From positions 1 through 17,342 of the forward strand of contig CAZONX010000037.1 in the NCBI GenBank assembly GCA_964581295.1: 17,342 bases of DNA, written 5' to 3'. The DNA is from JAHEEL01 sp964581295. GTDB lineage: Bacteria > Actinomycetota > Acidimicrobiia > Spongiisociales > UBA5794. Below, piece by piece: positions 7,125-13,593 of this stretch. The translations under genes were made by a program, and so were the position numbers. The notes below the pieces were generated by a model. The model saw nothing but the letters and a program-made list of their open reading frames with translations. It ran no database searches and was not told the origin of the DNA. Positions within the stretch are counted from its first letter, which is position 1, and each line of letters starts with the position of its first letter.

Positions 7125-7751
7125 CTACGCCCCAAGGGCAACGAGACCGTCGAGCGCCGTTCGCAATTTGTCCTCGCCGGCCGCTCCGAACCAGTTGCCG
7201 ACAATGATGTCGTTGCCGGTGATCAGGAACGAAACGGGCTGGCCTCGCACGCCGTAGAGATCCCAGACGGAATCATCGAGGCCCCAGTCAACGTTGGACA
7301 GCAGCTTGTCGGCTTCGGCTCGGGTGGCACCCAGATCCGATTGTCCTGCCACGGCGATGATGCGGACAGTGTCAGCGTATTCCGGTGCGATTTCGTCGAT
7401 GACGGGCAACTCCCGCCGGCAGACGCTTCACCACTCGGCCCAGAAGACCAGATACACCGGCTTCTCCTCTGCCGACAATGAGAATCCGCCCCCGTTACCG
7501 AGAGCGAGGGAGAAGTCGGGCGCCGGCTCGCCGTCAATCGACGGTGCCGCATCAGCCGGTGCTTCGGTGTCGGACGGCGTCGAAGCCTCCGCCGTGGTCG
7601 CGGTGGTCGAGTCATCGAGTGGCTCAGCCTCGGTCTGGGCCACCGTGGTCGTCGTCTCCGGATCAGCGGTGCCTGTGGTGTCGCTGCTCGCGCTCGCGCA
7701 CGAGGCAACCACCACGGCCGCCGCCGCGATCAATACAAGTGCTCTCCGCAT
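7125..7751 (-). CDS. Candidate selenoprotein: TlpA-like thioredoxin-fold lipoprotein with UxxC (in-frame UGA at 7430-7428)
   Basis: Reading down the minus strand from ATG 7751, one frame stays open to TAG 7127-7125 except for a single TGA at codon 108. Residues 1-18 form a lipoprotein signal (MRRALVLIAAAAVVVASC). Residues 19 to about 70 are a Thr/Ser/Glu/Ala-rich tether. From 72 the TlpA fold begins (IDGEPAPDFSLALG). The active site reads WAEW-UGA-SVCRRELP: the TGA falls exactly on the first Cys of CxxC, as the neighbouring TlpA-like protein (WASWCTPCR) shows, and C111 is the partner. Downstream, P172 in GVRGQPVSFLI is the cis-proline. The full product would be 208 residues. A SECIS-shaped hairpin follows the UGA. 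I infer selenocysteine insertion; alternatives are a recent nonsense mutation (TGC or TGT to TGA) or a sequencing error. It lies 40 bp after trpD on the same strand, so it is probably co-transcribed. Confidence 0.8.
7394..7425 (-). promoter_or_regulatory. Candidate bacterial SECIS hairpin after the in-frame UGA
   Basis: On the minus-strand RNA, immediately 3' of the UGA (7430-7428), a hairpin can be drawn. The lower stem is CGUC (7425-7422) with GACG (7397-7394). An internal loop follows (UGCC against AUC). The upper stem is GGCGGG (7417-7412) with CCCGUC (7406-7401), 6 bp including one G-U pair. The apical loop is AGUUG (7411-7407). The apical loop lies 16 nt after the UGA and has G at its second position. 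This agrees with the bacterial SECIS pattern as I know it: a stem placed within roughly 16-37 nt of the UGA, a small loop and an early G. It was folded by eye; GC-rich coding sequence forms hairpins easily, so it is supporting rather than decisive evidence. Confidence 0.6.
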
Positions 7752-7791
7752 GAGCCCACCGTACCTGCGGCCGCGAGATATGGGGACGGTT

Positions 7792-8817
7792 CTACGCCCT
7801 GCTCCTCGTGAATGCGAGTGCCCGATCGAGCACCGCGAGTGCATCCCCGGAATCGATCGCCTCGCCTGCCAGCGCGACCGCTTCGACGAATCCGTCGGCA
7901 AGCCCGGCCACCACGATCGCCGGGGCGGCGTTGACCACCGCAATGTCGCGCTTCGGTCCGGGAACACCATTCAGGATGCCAAGCAGGATTTCGGTGTTCT
8001 CTTCAGCCGATCCGCCCTTGAGGTCGTCAAGGGTGGCGCGGCGCACGCCGAAGTCCTCTGGCGTGAACTCAGCAGTCGTCACTTCGCCGTCACGGAGTCG
8101 GTAGATGAACGAGGGTCCGGTCGTCGTGATCTCGTCGAGACCGTCCTCGCCATAGAAGACGAACGCGCGTTCCGCTCCGCGCTTTGCCAGCACGTCGACC
8201 ATGAGGTTCGCCATGCGCGGATCCGACGTGCCCACCGACAGCCGGCTCGCTCCCGCCGGATTCGTCAGGGGGCCGAGGAAGTTGAATACGGTTCGGATGC
8301 CGAGTGACGAGCGCACGGGACCGGCGTGCCGCATCGCCGGGTGGTAGCGGGGAGCGAAGAAGAAACCGAACCCGATGTCGCGAATCATGGCGACCGTGTC
8401 TTCCGGCGACATCTCGAGGTTGAAACCGAGGAATTCGAGAACATCGGCGGACCCGGTCATCGACGATGCTGCGCGGTTGCCGTGTTTGGCGACCTTCACG
8501 CCCACGCCTGCTGCGATGAACGCTGCGGTGGTCGAGATGTTGAAGGTCCCGGACTGGTCACCGCCGGTGCCGACGGAGTCGACGACCGGCTCGCCGACAT
8601 CAACTGTCACGGAGGCATCGACCATCGCGTCGACAAGTCCTGCCATCTCATCGGCTGTCTCGCCCTTGGCTCGCAGACCGACGAGAAATGCCCCGATCTG
8701 GGCGTCCGAAGCCTCCCCCGCCATGATTCGGCTCATGACGAGGTACGCCTCGTCGCGAGTGAGGTCGGATCGCTCGATGAGTCGATTGAGCACTGCGGGC
8801 CAGGTGATGTCGGGCAT
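7792..8817 (-). CDS. trpD: Anthranilate phosphoribosyltransferase
   Basis: Transfers phosphoribose from PRPP to anthranilate in tryptophan synthesis. It has 341 residues from ATG 8817 (MPDITWPAVLNRLIERSDLT), the usual length; longer in-frame extensions upstream would overlap tetR. The N-terminal helical domain is followed by the PRPP loop GTGGDQSGTFNIS (83-95), KHGNRAASSMTGSADVLEFLG (111-131, where most proteins have KHGNR-x-S-S-x-x-G), and the anthranilate-binding region RYHPAMRHAGPVRSSLGIRT (157-176) followed by FNFLGPLTNPA. The gene stands apart from other trp genes; its neighbours are tetR, 11 bp upstream, and the candidate selenoprotein, 40 bp downstream. Confidence 0.95.
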   Translation of the reverse strand: MPDITWPAVLNRLIERSDLTRDEAYLVMSRIMAGEASDAQIGAFLVGLRAKGETADEMAGLVDAMVDASVTVDVGEPVVDSVGTGGDQSGTFNISTTAAFIAAGVGVKVAKHGNRAASSMTGSADVLEFLGFNLEMSPEDTVAMIRDIGFGFFFAPRYHPAMRHAGPVRSSLGIRTVFNFLGPLTNPAGASRLSVGTSDPRMANLMVDVLAKRGAERAFVFYGEDGLDEITTTGPSFIYRLRDGEVTTAEFTPEDFGVRRATLDDLKGGSAEENTEILLGILNGVPGPKRDIAVVNAAPAIVVAGLADGFVEAVALAGEAIDSGDALAVLDRALAFTRSRA

Positions 8818-8828
8818 GACCCGAAACC

Positions 8829-9416
8829 CTACCCGTTCAGGACGGCCCGAAGCGATGCTGCGGCCTCGGTGGCCACCGAGGTGAAGGGCCGCGGCGGATT
8901 CGCTGCCTCCCAATCGTCCATCCCAGCAACAATCGCGGCAATCGCAGCGGCAGCGATGATGCGGGCCTCTGTGCGGTTGACGGCGCCGCCGGCCTCGAAC
9001 CGTGTCGCCAATTCCATCTCGAAGGTGCGTAATCCATCTGCGAACCTCAACCGCAGCGTCGGCTCGGTGAGCAGAAACCGGAACCGCCTCAGAATCTCGA
9101 CGTCCGGAAGGTGCACGTCGAGCACTCCAATACCTTCGACGACCGCGATCGCTGCTTCGATCGGATCATGTCGGGCAAGCTCGTCTTCGAGCATCCGCCA
9201 TGTCGGGGACTCCAGCTCATCCCACAAGAAGATGCCGTCCTTCGTTCCGAACGCCCGATAGACCGTCGAGGCGGACACTTGCGCCGCGGCGGCGATCTCC
9301 TCGACGGTGACCGTTTCGTAGCCGTCGTCGAAAGCCATGCGGAACGCCTCATCCTGGACCCGCAGCATCGTGGCGCGTCGCTTGCGTTCCGTGAGCGTCA
9401 TGGTGGTTTCGTTCAT
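8829..9416 (-). CDS. TetR-family transcriptional repressor
   Basis: The protein has an N-terminal helix-turn-helix of TetR type: TVTVEEIAAAAQVSASTVYRAFGTKDGIF (about residues 35-63 counting from 9416) preceded by the basic helix LTERKRRATMLRVQDEAFRMAFDDGY. The rest (about 65-195) is an all-helical ligand-binding domain with no recognised ligand. Two starts are possible: ATG 9434 (201 residues) and ATG 9416 (195 residues). I choose 9416 because 9434 sits inside the tandem repeat that looks like the operator; neither has a ribosome site, so the mRNA may be leaderless. It is divergent from an ABC exporter, the usual arrangement for a TetR repressor controlling efflux, and it probably also represses itself and the genes downstream. 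Confidence 0.9.
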   Translation of the reverse strand: MNETTMTLTERKRRATMLRVQDEAFRMAFDDGYETVTVEEIAAAAQVSASTVYRAFGTKDGIFLWDELESPTWRMLEDELARHDPIEAAIAVVEGIGVLDVHLPDVEILRRFRFLLTEPTLRLRFADGLRTFEMELATRFEAGGAVNRTEARIIAAAAIAAIVAGMDDWEAANPPRPFTSVATEAAASLRAVLNG

Positions 9417-9418
9417 TG

Positions 9419-9450
9419 TGACAGAGACTATCATATGACAGTGACTATCA
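9419..9450. promoter_or_regulatory. Tandem 15-bp repeat, probable TetR operator
   Basis: TGACAGAGACTATCA (9419-9433) is followed after TA by TGACAGTGACTATCA (9436-9450), two copies with one mismatch and a 17-bp period. Each copy is itself an imperfect palindrome (TGAYAG, 3 bp, CTRTCA), as expected for a dimeric TetR-type repressor. The repeat lies in the short gap between the divergent tetR and ABC exporter genes, where a single bound array could block both promoters. Confidence 0.75.
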
Positions 9451-9466
9451 ATCGGGAGACCTCGCC

Positions 9467-10177
9467 ATGCATCCAGCCGTGAAGACCACCGACCTCACCA
9501 AGACCTACGGTGAGGGCGAGACCGAGGTACGGGCGTTGCGCGGTATCTCGCTTGAGATCCCGAAGGGCGAACTCGCGGTGTTGCTCGGTCCGAGCGGATC
9601 GGGAAAGACGACGCTCCTCAACCAGATCGGGGCGCTCGAAGCGCCTACATCGGGCTCGGTCGAGGCAGACGGACTCGAACTCAACGCGCTCGACGACAAG
9701 GGACGAACGGACTATCGCCTCAACTCCATCGGCTTCGTCTTCCAGTTCTACAACCTCGTCCCAACGCTGACCGCCAAGGAGAATGTGGCCCTGATTGCCG
9801 AACTCGCCGGCGCCGACGGCCTCGAGCGCACCGAAGCGGTGCTCGAACAAGTCGGCCTCGCCGACCGCATGGACCACTTTCCCGGCCAGCTCTCCGGGGG
9901 CGAACAGCAGCGAGTCTCGATCGCCCGAGGGCTGGTGAAGGACCCACCACTCATGCTGTGCGACGAGCCCACCGGTTCGCTCGACGTAGAGAGCGGCATC
10001 GCGATCCTCGAACTCCTCCGCGAGGTCACCAAAGCGGGCGACCGCAGCGTGTTGATCGTCACTCACAACGCGGTGACGGCGAAGATGGCCGATCGTGTGA
10101 TCCGCCTTCGAGACGGCGTCATCACGTCGCAGGAGACCAATCCGTCGCCGGCCGATCCTGAGGAGCTCGACTGGTGA
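9467..10177 (+). CDS. ABC transporter ATP-binding protein, MacB/LolD type
   Basis: ATPase subunit of 236 residues that powers the FtsX-type permease encoded next. Walker A is GPSGSGKTT (41-49), the Q-loop is Q93 in FVFQFYNLVPTLTAKENV, the signature is LSGGEQQR (142-149), Walker B is PLMLCDEPTGSLD with catalytic E167, and the switch histidine is H200 in VLIVTHN. The phrase FQFYNLVPTLTAKENV is characteristic of the MacB/LolD/FtsE group, which works by mechanotransmission rather than by a classical channel. GGGAG at 9454-9458 is a good ribosome site 8 nt before ATG 9467. The divergent TetR gene and the operator repeat just upstream point to repression until a ligand arrives. The substrate cannot be read from the sequence. 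Confidence 0.93.
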   Translation: MHPAVKTTDLTKTYGEGETEVRALRGISLEIPKGELAVLLGPSGSGKTTLLNQIGALEAPTSGSVEADGLELNALDDKGRTDYRLNSIGFVFQFYNLVPTLTAKENVALIAELAGADGLERTEAVLEQVGLADRMDHFPGQLSGGEQQRVSIARGLVKDPPLMLCDEPTGSLDVESGIAILELLREVTKAGDRSVLIVTHNAVTAKMADRVIRLRDGVITSQETNPSPADPEELDW

Positions 10178-12555
10178 GCTACCTCTCGACGAAGCGCCGC
10201 CGCGACATGCGGCGACAGCGATGGCAGTTCTTCGCCGTCTTCGTGACGATTGCTCTCGGCGTCATGCTGTTCGCTGCCTCCTACGACGCCTACTTGAATC
10301 TCGAGTCGTCCTACAACGGCACATACGATCGGCTGGGGTTTGCCGATGTCACGGTGACCGGGGCTGACGACACATTCCCATCGGTCGCAGCCGCGACCGA
10401 CGGCGTTGAGGCGGTTGAGGTGCGTCGCGTCGCCGACGTCCCGTTCCGGATCGGCGATGACGTGCTCCACGGCCGCCTGATCGGGATGCCGCCCGAGCAT
10501 CAACCGGTGATCAACGAGGTCGACATGACGAGCGGCTCGTATCTCTCGAGCGACGCTCCGGCCGGTTTGGTGGCTGAGCAGCACCTCGCCGACTATTTCA
10601 TGCTGACCGCCGGCGACCACATCGAGGTACTCACAGGCTCGAGTTGGACCGAAGGTGTCGTGACCGGTACCGCCATATCGGCCGAGTACCTCTGGCCCGC
10701 CGAGAGCCGTCAGAACTTCTTTCCACCACCGGGTACGTTCGGCGTTGCGTTCGTGTCTGAGGACGTGCTGGCCGGTGTTCCCGCCACTGCCGTCGCCGAG
10801 CAGACCCTGATCCGCTACGCAGCCGACGCCGACCGAGAGACAACCGACGCCGCGGTCGAGCAAGCCGCCATAGCGGCCAGCGCCGCCGATGTGATGACGC
10901 AGGCCGAACAGCCGTCGAACGCCGGGCTGAAGCTCGACCTCCAGGGCTTCGAGCAGATGGCGATCATGTTCCCGGCGCTCTTCCTGTTGGCCGCGGGGAT
11001 GGCCACGTTCATCATCCTCACTCGTGTGGTCTACTCCCAGCGTGCCCAGATCGGGACACTCATGGCCAGCGGCGTGTCGCGCCGCCTGATCACGCGGCAC
11101 TACCTGTCGTACGGACTGATTCTCGGACTCGTCGGCGCCGTAGCGGGCGTGGCCATCGGCATGCTCCTGGGATGGGCGATCACCGGCCTGTACACCGAGG
11201 CGCTCGGCATTCCCGACACGGTCACGAAATTCCACTGGATCACGCCGATCGTCGGCCTTCTCTTCGGCCTCGCCGTCGGAGCGCTGGCCGCTCTGGCCCC
11301 GACCCGCGCCGCCTCTCGTCTCAGCCCGGCGGAAGCCATGCGGGGAGACACTCCCACTCAGGACGGGCGTCCCAGCCTGGCCGAGCGCCTCCTACCGCCA
11401 CTTCGCCGACTTCCGATTCGCTGGCTCATGGTGCTGCGTGATATCGGTAGGAATCGACGTCGTAGCGTCTCGACGATCATCGGCGTGGTTCTCGCCTTGA
11501 CGTTGGTGATGGCGTCCTGGGGGATGATCGACACCGTCGTGAATCTGCTCGATCGTAACTTCAATGAGATCGCCATCGAGGATGCCAACGCGTTCCTCAC
11601 CGTTGCGGTGGATGACGCGGCCGTTGCGACCATCGAGGACACCACCGGCGTCAGCACAGCCGAAGCAGTCGTCGCCGTGCCCGTCTCGGCACGGGGCCCA
11701 GATGGCACCTACGCCTCTCAACTCGAGGCCTACCAGTCCGATACGGCGGTACACGGATTCGAAACGCCCGACGGCCGGTTGCCGAGCAGCGGTGTGCTCG
11801 TGGGCAAGGCACTCGAGTCGGAGATCGGCGTTTCGATGGGAGACAGCGTCGTGTTGTCGTTCCCGACGCTCGAGACCTCGCTGACGACAACGATCGCAGG
11901 GTTCGTCGAAGAGCCGCTCGGAACATTCATCTACATGGAGCAAGGTGCTCTCGACGATGCCCTGGCGTCGGCTGACCCGGCGGTCTCAGCCGCAACGCTA
12001 CGAGACCCGTCGATTTCGCTCGTCAAGGCGCTCTTCGATGACGACGCCGATCGGTTGACGGTAATCGACGCCATCGAAGCGCTGGATATCACCGCCGCCG
12101 TCATCGATTCTCGCGGTCTCTACGACATGTTCCAGGAGTTCCTCGGCTTCTTCTACGCGTTCGTCGGCATCATGCTCGCGTTCGGTGCCGTGATGGCGTT
12201 CGCTCTGATCTTCAACACGATCTCTGTCAACGTGGCCGAGCGAAAGGGCGAATATGCGACGATGCGGGCGAATGGCCTGTCGCAACGGCGACTCGCATCG
12301 CTGATCACCGGCGAGAATCTGCTCCTCACAGCGCTCGGGATCATCCCCGGCCTGATCGTCGGCTACGTGGTCGCATCGGTGTTCATGCAGTCGTATACGT
12401 CGGACATGTTCACGTTCAAACTCGACATGAACTGGACGACCTTGGTGTTCAGTTCCCTCGCGATGCTCCTTGTCGCGTTGCTATCGGTGATCCCTGCGAT
12501 CCGCACGATTCGCCGACTTGACATCGCGAGCGTGGTCAGGGAGCGATCGACGTAG
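10174..12555 (+). CDS. FtsX/MacB-like ABC transporter permease, two-module
   Basis: Membrane subunit of 793 residues, starting at GTG 10174 with a GTGA overlap on the ATPase gene. It is a tandem duplication of the FtsX unit. Module one has an N-terminal membrane helix (about 18-38), a large extracytoplasmic domain (about 40-255) and three helices (about 265-285, 312-340, 352-375) ending at the conserved P-T-R-A-A-S-R-L-S-P-A-E-A-M-R motif. Module two repeats this from about residue 420: a helix near 432-452, a second extracytoplasmic domain, and final helices from about 655 to 785 including FNTISVNVAERKGEYATMRANG. This 10-helix-type layout is usual for actinobacterial and firmicute exporters of the lipid/antimicrobial-peptide class. 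Confidence 0.92.
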   Translation: MSYLSTKRRRDMRRQRWQFFAVFVTIALGVMLFAASYDAYLNLESSYNGTYDRLGFADVTVTGADDTFPSVAAATDGVEAVEVRRVADVPFRIGDDVLHGRLIGMPPEHQPVINEVDMTSGSYLSSDAPAGLVAEQHLADYFMLTAGDHIEVLTGSSWTEGVVTGTAISAEYLWPAESRQNFFPPPGTFGVAFVSEDVLAGVPATAVAEQTLIRYAADADRETTDAAVEQAAIAASAADVMTQAEQPSNAGLKLDLQGFEQMAIMFPALFLLAAGMATFIILTRVVYSQRAQIGTLMASGVSRRLITRHYLSYGLILGLVGAVAGVAIGMLLGWAITGLYTEALGIPDTVTKFHWITPIVGLLFGLAVGALAALAPTRAASRLSPAEAMRGDTPTQDGRPSLAERLLPPLRRLPIRWLMVLRDIGRNRRRSVSTIIGVVLALTLVMASWGMIDTVVNLLDRNFNEIAIEDANAFLTVAVDDAAVATIEDTTGVSTAEAVVAVPVSARGPDGTYASQLEAYQSDTAVHGFETPDGRLPSSGVLVGKALESEIGVSMGDSVVLSFPTLETSLTTTIAGFVEEPLGTFIYMEQGALDDALASADPAVSAATLRDPSISLVKALFDDDADRLTVIDAIEALDITAAVIDSRGLYDMFQEFLGFFYAFVGIMLAFGAVMAFALIFNTISVNVAERKGEYATMRANGLSQRRLASLITGENLLLTALGIIPGLIVGYVVASVFMQSYTSDMFTFKLDMNWTTLVFSSLAMLLVALLSVIPAIRTIRRLDIASVVRERST

Positions 12556-12580
12556 CGGGAAGTTGACCCAACTAGGCCCG
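12556..12580. terminator. Short hairpin between convergent stops
   Basis: CGGG (12556-12559) pairs with CCCG (12577-12580), and AGTTG (12561-12565) pairs with CAACT (12569-12573) around the loop ACC. Small unpaired bases (A against AGG) separate the two stems. It begins right after the permease stop (12553-12555) and includes the whiB stop, so it could stop transcription from both sides. There is no U-tract; the call is tentative. Confidence 0.4.
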
Positions 12581-12832
12581 GAACATCTTCCGGCGATCGC
12601 GCTCGTTCGTGCATCCCCACACTCCGAAGCGCTCGCGAGTCTGGAGGGCGAAATCGAGGCATTCATCGGCCACGGTGCACGTATCGCAGACTGCGAGCGC
12701 TGCTCGCTCGTCTGCGCGGGTTGACGCGAAGAACAGTGATGCGTCCTCGCCCTTGCATGCCGAATAGACGGCCCAGGGACGCTCTTCGAGAATCGGGGCG
12801 TCGAGCGGGTTCAATTCGATTGCGGTATTCAT
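12572..12832 (-). CDS. WhiB-family iron-sulfur transcription factor
   Basis: Small actinobacterial-type regulator that holds a 4Fe-4S cluster and usually works by binding the sigma factor. From ATG 12832 it has 86 residues; this start is favoured over TTG 12838 because AGGAAGG on the minus strand lies 7 nt before it. The four cluster cysteines are C26 (SACKGED), C49, C52 (AVCDTC) and C58 (ADEC). The beta-turn motif is GVWGC followed by TNERDRRKMF; the usual form is GVWGG, so there is an extra cysteine at C74. It cannot be assigned to a specific WhiB1-7 subgroup from this alone. It converges on the permease gene and diverges from the GGCT-like gene. Confidence 0.93.
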   Translation of the reverse strand: MNTAIELNPLDAPILEERPWAVYSACKGEDASLFFASTRADERAALAVCDTCTVADECLDFALQTRERFGVWGCTNERDRRKMFRA

Positions 12833-12923
12833 GTTCAAGCCTTCCTCTTCAGTACAGGAGTTGGACGACGCGACCCCACCCGCAGGTTCCCCAAATCTGT
12901 CACCCTCCCCCGCGCTACCGACC

Positions 12924-12929
12924 TAGAAT
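12924..12929 (+). promoter_or_regulatory. Possible -10 box (TAGAAT) for the GGCT-like gene
   Basis: TAGAAT matches the -10 consensus at five of six positions and lies 27 bp before the likely CTG start, leaving room for a short leader carrying the ribosome site. No convincing -35 is seen upstream; CTGTCA at 12897-12902 is 21 bp away, too far for a standard spacer. Confidence 0.4.
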
Positions 12930-12955
12930 CGGCTCCAGGCATTGGGGAGGCGCTT

Positions 12956-13402
12956 CTGCTCTATTTCGCGTACGACGTTCGGATTGCTCCCGACGACCTC
13001 TTGGCGGTAGCGCCGTCTGCAGCCTTCCAGTTCGTCGCACATCTCGAGGACTCCGATCTCGCGTTCTCCATCGAAGGCAACGGTTGGCACGGCGGCTTAC
13101 CGACATTCGTGACCGAGCTCGGAGCCACCGTGTGGGGTGCGGTCTTCGAGATCCCGGAGTCCGAGATTGCCGATCTCGACCGAACCGAACGCACCGAGGC
13201 ACGGTCACAAGTGGGCGTCGACGTCATCGACCGACGAGGTCGCCGCCACCGTGTGGTGGCCCATCGCGCCCCGGACAGCCCTGGTCCCGAACTTCCCCCG
13301 GCCAAGAACTACCTCGAGCGGATGCTGGCCGGATCTCGCCATTGGGATCTCCCCGCCGGATGGATCGTTGCCCTCGACGATCGCCTCGAGGCTCTGTCGT
13401 AG
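12956..13402 (+). CDS. Gamma-glutamylcyclotransferase-like protein (GGCT/AIG2 fold)
   Basis: The frame reads LLYFAYDVRIAPDDLLAVAP then SAAFQFVAHLEDSDLAFSIE, GNGWHGGLPTF, VWGAVFEIPESEIADLDRTE. This matches the GGCT fold: the N-terminal YFAYGSN strand, P-S-A-A-F, W-HGG, V-W-G-V and L-D-x-x-E, where the last Glu is the catalytic one. No ATG, GTG or TTG precedes the conserved N-terminus in frame. I place the start at CTG 12956 because GGGGAGG (12944-12950) lies 5 nt before it; a TTG at 13001 would give 133 residues but cut off the first conserved strand. The YGSN nucleotide-fold loop is altered to YDVR. The family cleaves gamma-glutamyl peptides to 5-oxoproline; the true substrate here is unknown. 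148 residues, ending at TAG 13400-13402. Confidence 0.65.
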   Translation: MLYFAYDVRIAPDDLLAVAPSAAFQFVAHLEDSDLAFSIEGNGWHGGLPTFVTELGATVWGAVFEIPESEIADLDRTERTEARSQVGVDVIDRRGRRHRVVAHRAPDSPGPELPPAKNYLERMLAGSRHWDLPAGWIVALDDRLEALS

Positions 13403-13593
13403 CGTCGCGCCTCGCCGTCCGGATCGCCGTCGCATCGCACCACGACCAACCGTTGGCGGCTGCGTGCGAATCCGAGGCCGGACCGGACGAAAGTCGGGCC
13501 TTTCGACCCTACGCGGTCGGTCTGACATCTGCACAACACGCATAACATGCAGACCGTGCAGATCGAACATGCAGCAGATGCACACAACACACG
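13403..13593. other. 191-bp intergenic region upstream of the sulfur operon
   Basis: No supportable gene is seen in this stretch. Its right half carries the repeat cluster described separately and must hold the promoter of the regulator/sqr operon, but I cannot assign -35 and -10 boxes with confidence. Confidence 0.4.
13527..13583. promoter_or_regulatory. Cluster of repeats upstream of the PocR-like regulator gene, candidate operator
   Basis: AACATGCAG occurs twice, at 13544-13552 and 13566-13574, exactly 22 bp apart, that is about two helical turns. An inverted pair, ATCTGCA (13527-13533) and TGCAGAT (13557-13563), is interleaved, and a further GCAGATGCAC follows at 13574-13583. The cluster ends about 10 bp before ATG 13594. 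A regulator site for the downstream gene's own product is plausible but not shown. Confidence 0.5.

Noticed and set aside
7111..7135. Terminator between the convergent lgt-like and thioredoxin genes
   Set aside because: The stops are 3 bp apart and no hairpin is visible around them.
7125..7751. Reading the minus-strand region as two separate small genes or as a pseudogene
   Set aside because: Both parts are in one frame, the only interruption is a TGA at an expected active-site Cys, the start context and lipobox are intact, and no other decay is seen. A nonsense mutation is still possible but less likely than Sec.
7294..8307. 337-codon open frame on the plus strand
   Set aside because: It lies antisense to the candidate selenoprotein and trpD, has no recognisable domain or ribosome site, and is a typical high-GC shadow frame.
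8326..9261. 311-codon plus-strand frame
   Set aside because: Antisense to trpD and tetR, both well supported; no motif of its own.
10063..11235. 390-codon open frame on the minus strand inside the permease gene
   Set aside because: Antisense shadow of a clear FtsX permease; no domain is recognisable in its translation.
12721..13545. 274-codon plus-strand frame, rich in Arg/Ser/Pro
   Set aside because: It overlaps whiB in antisense and the GGCT-like gene in another frame; the composition is that of an out-of-frame high-GC translation.
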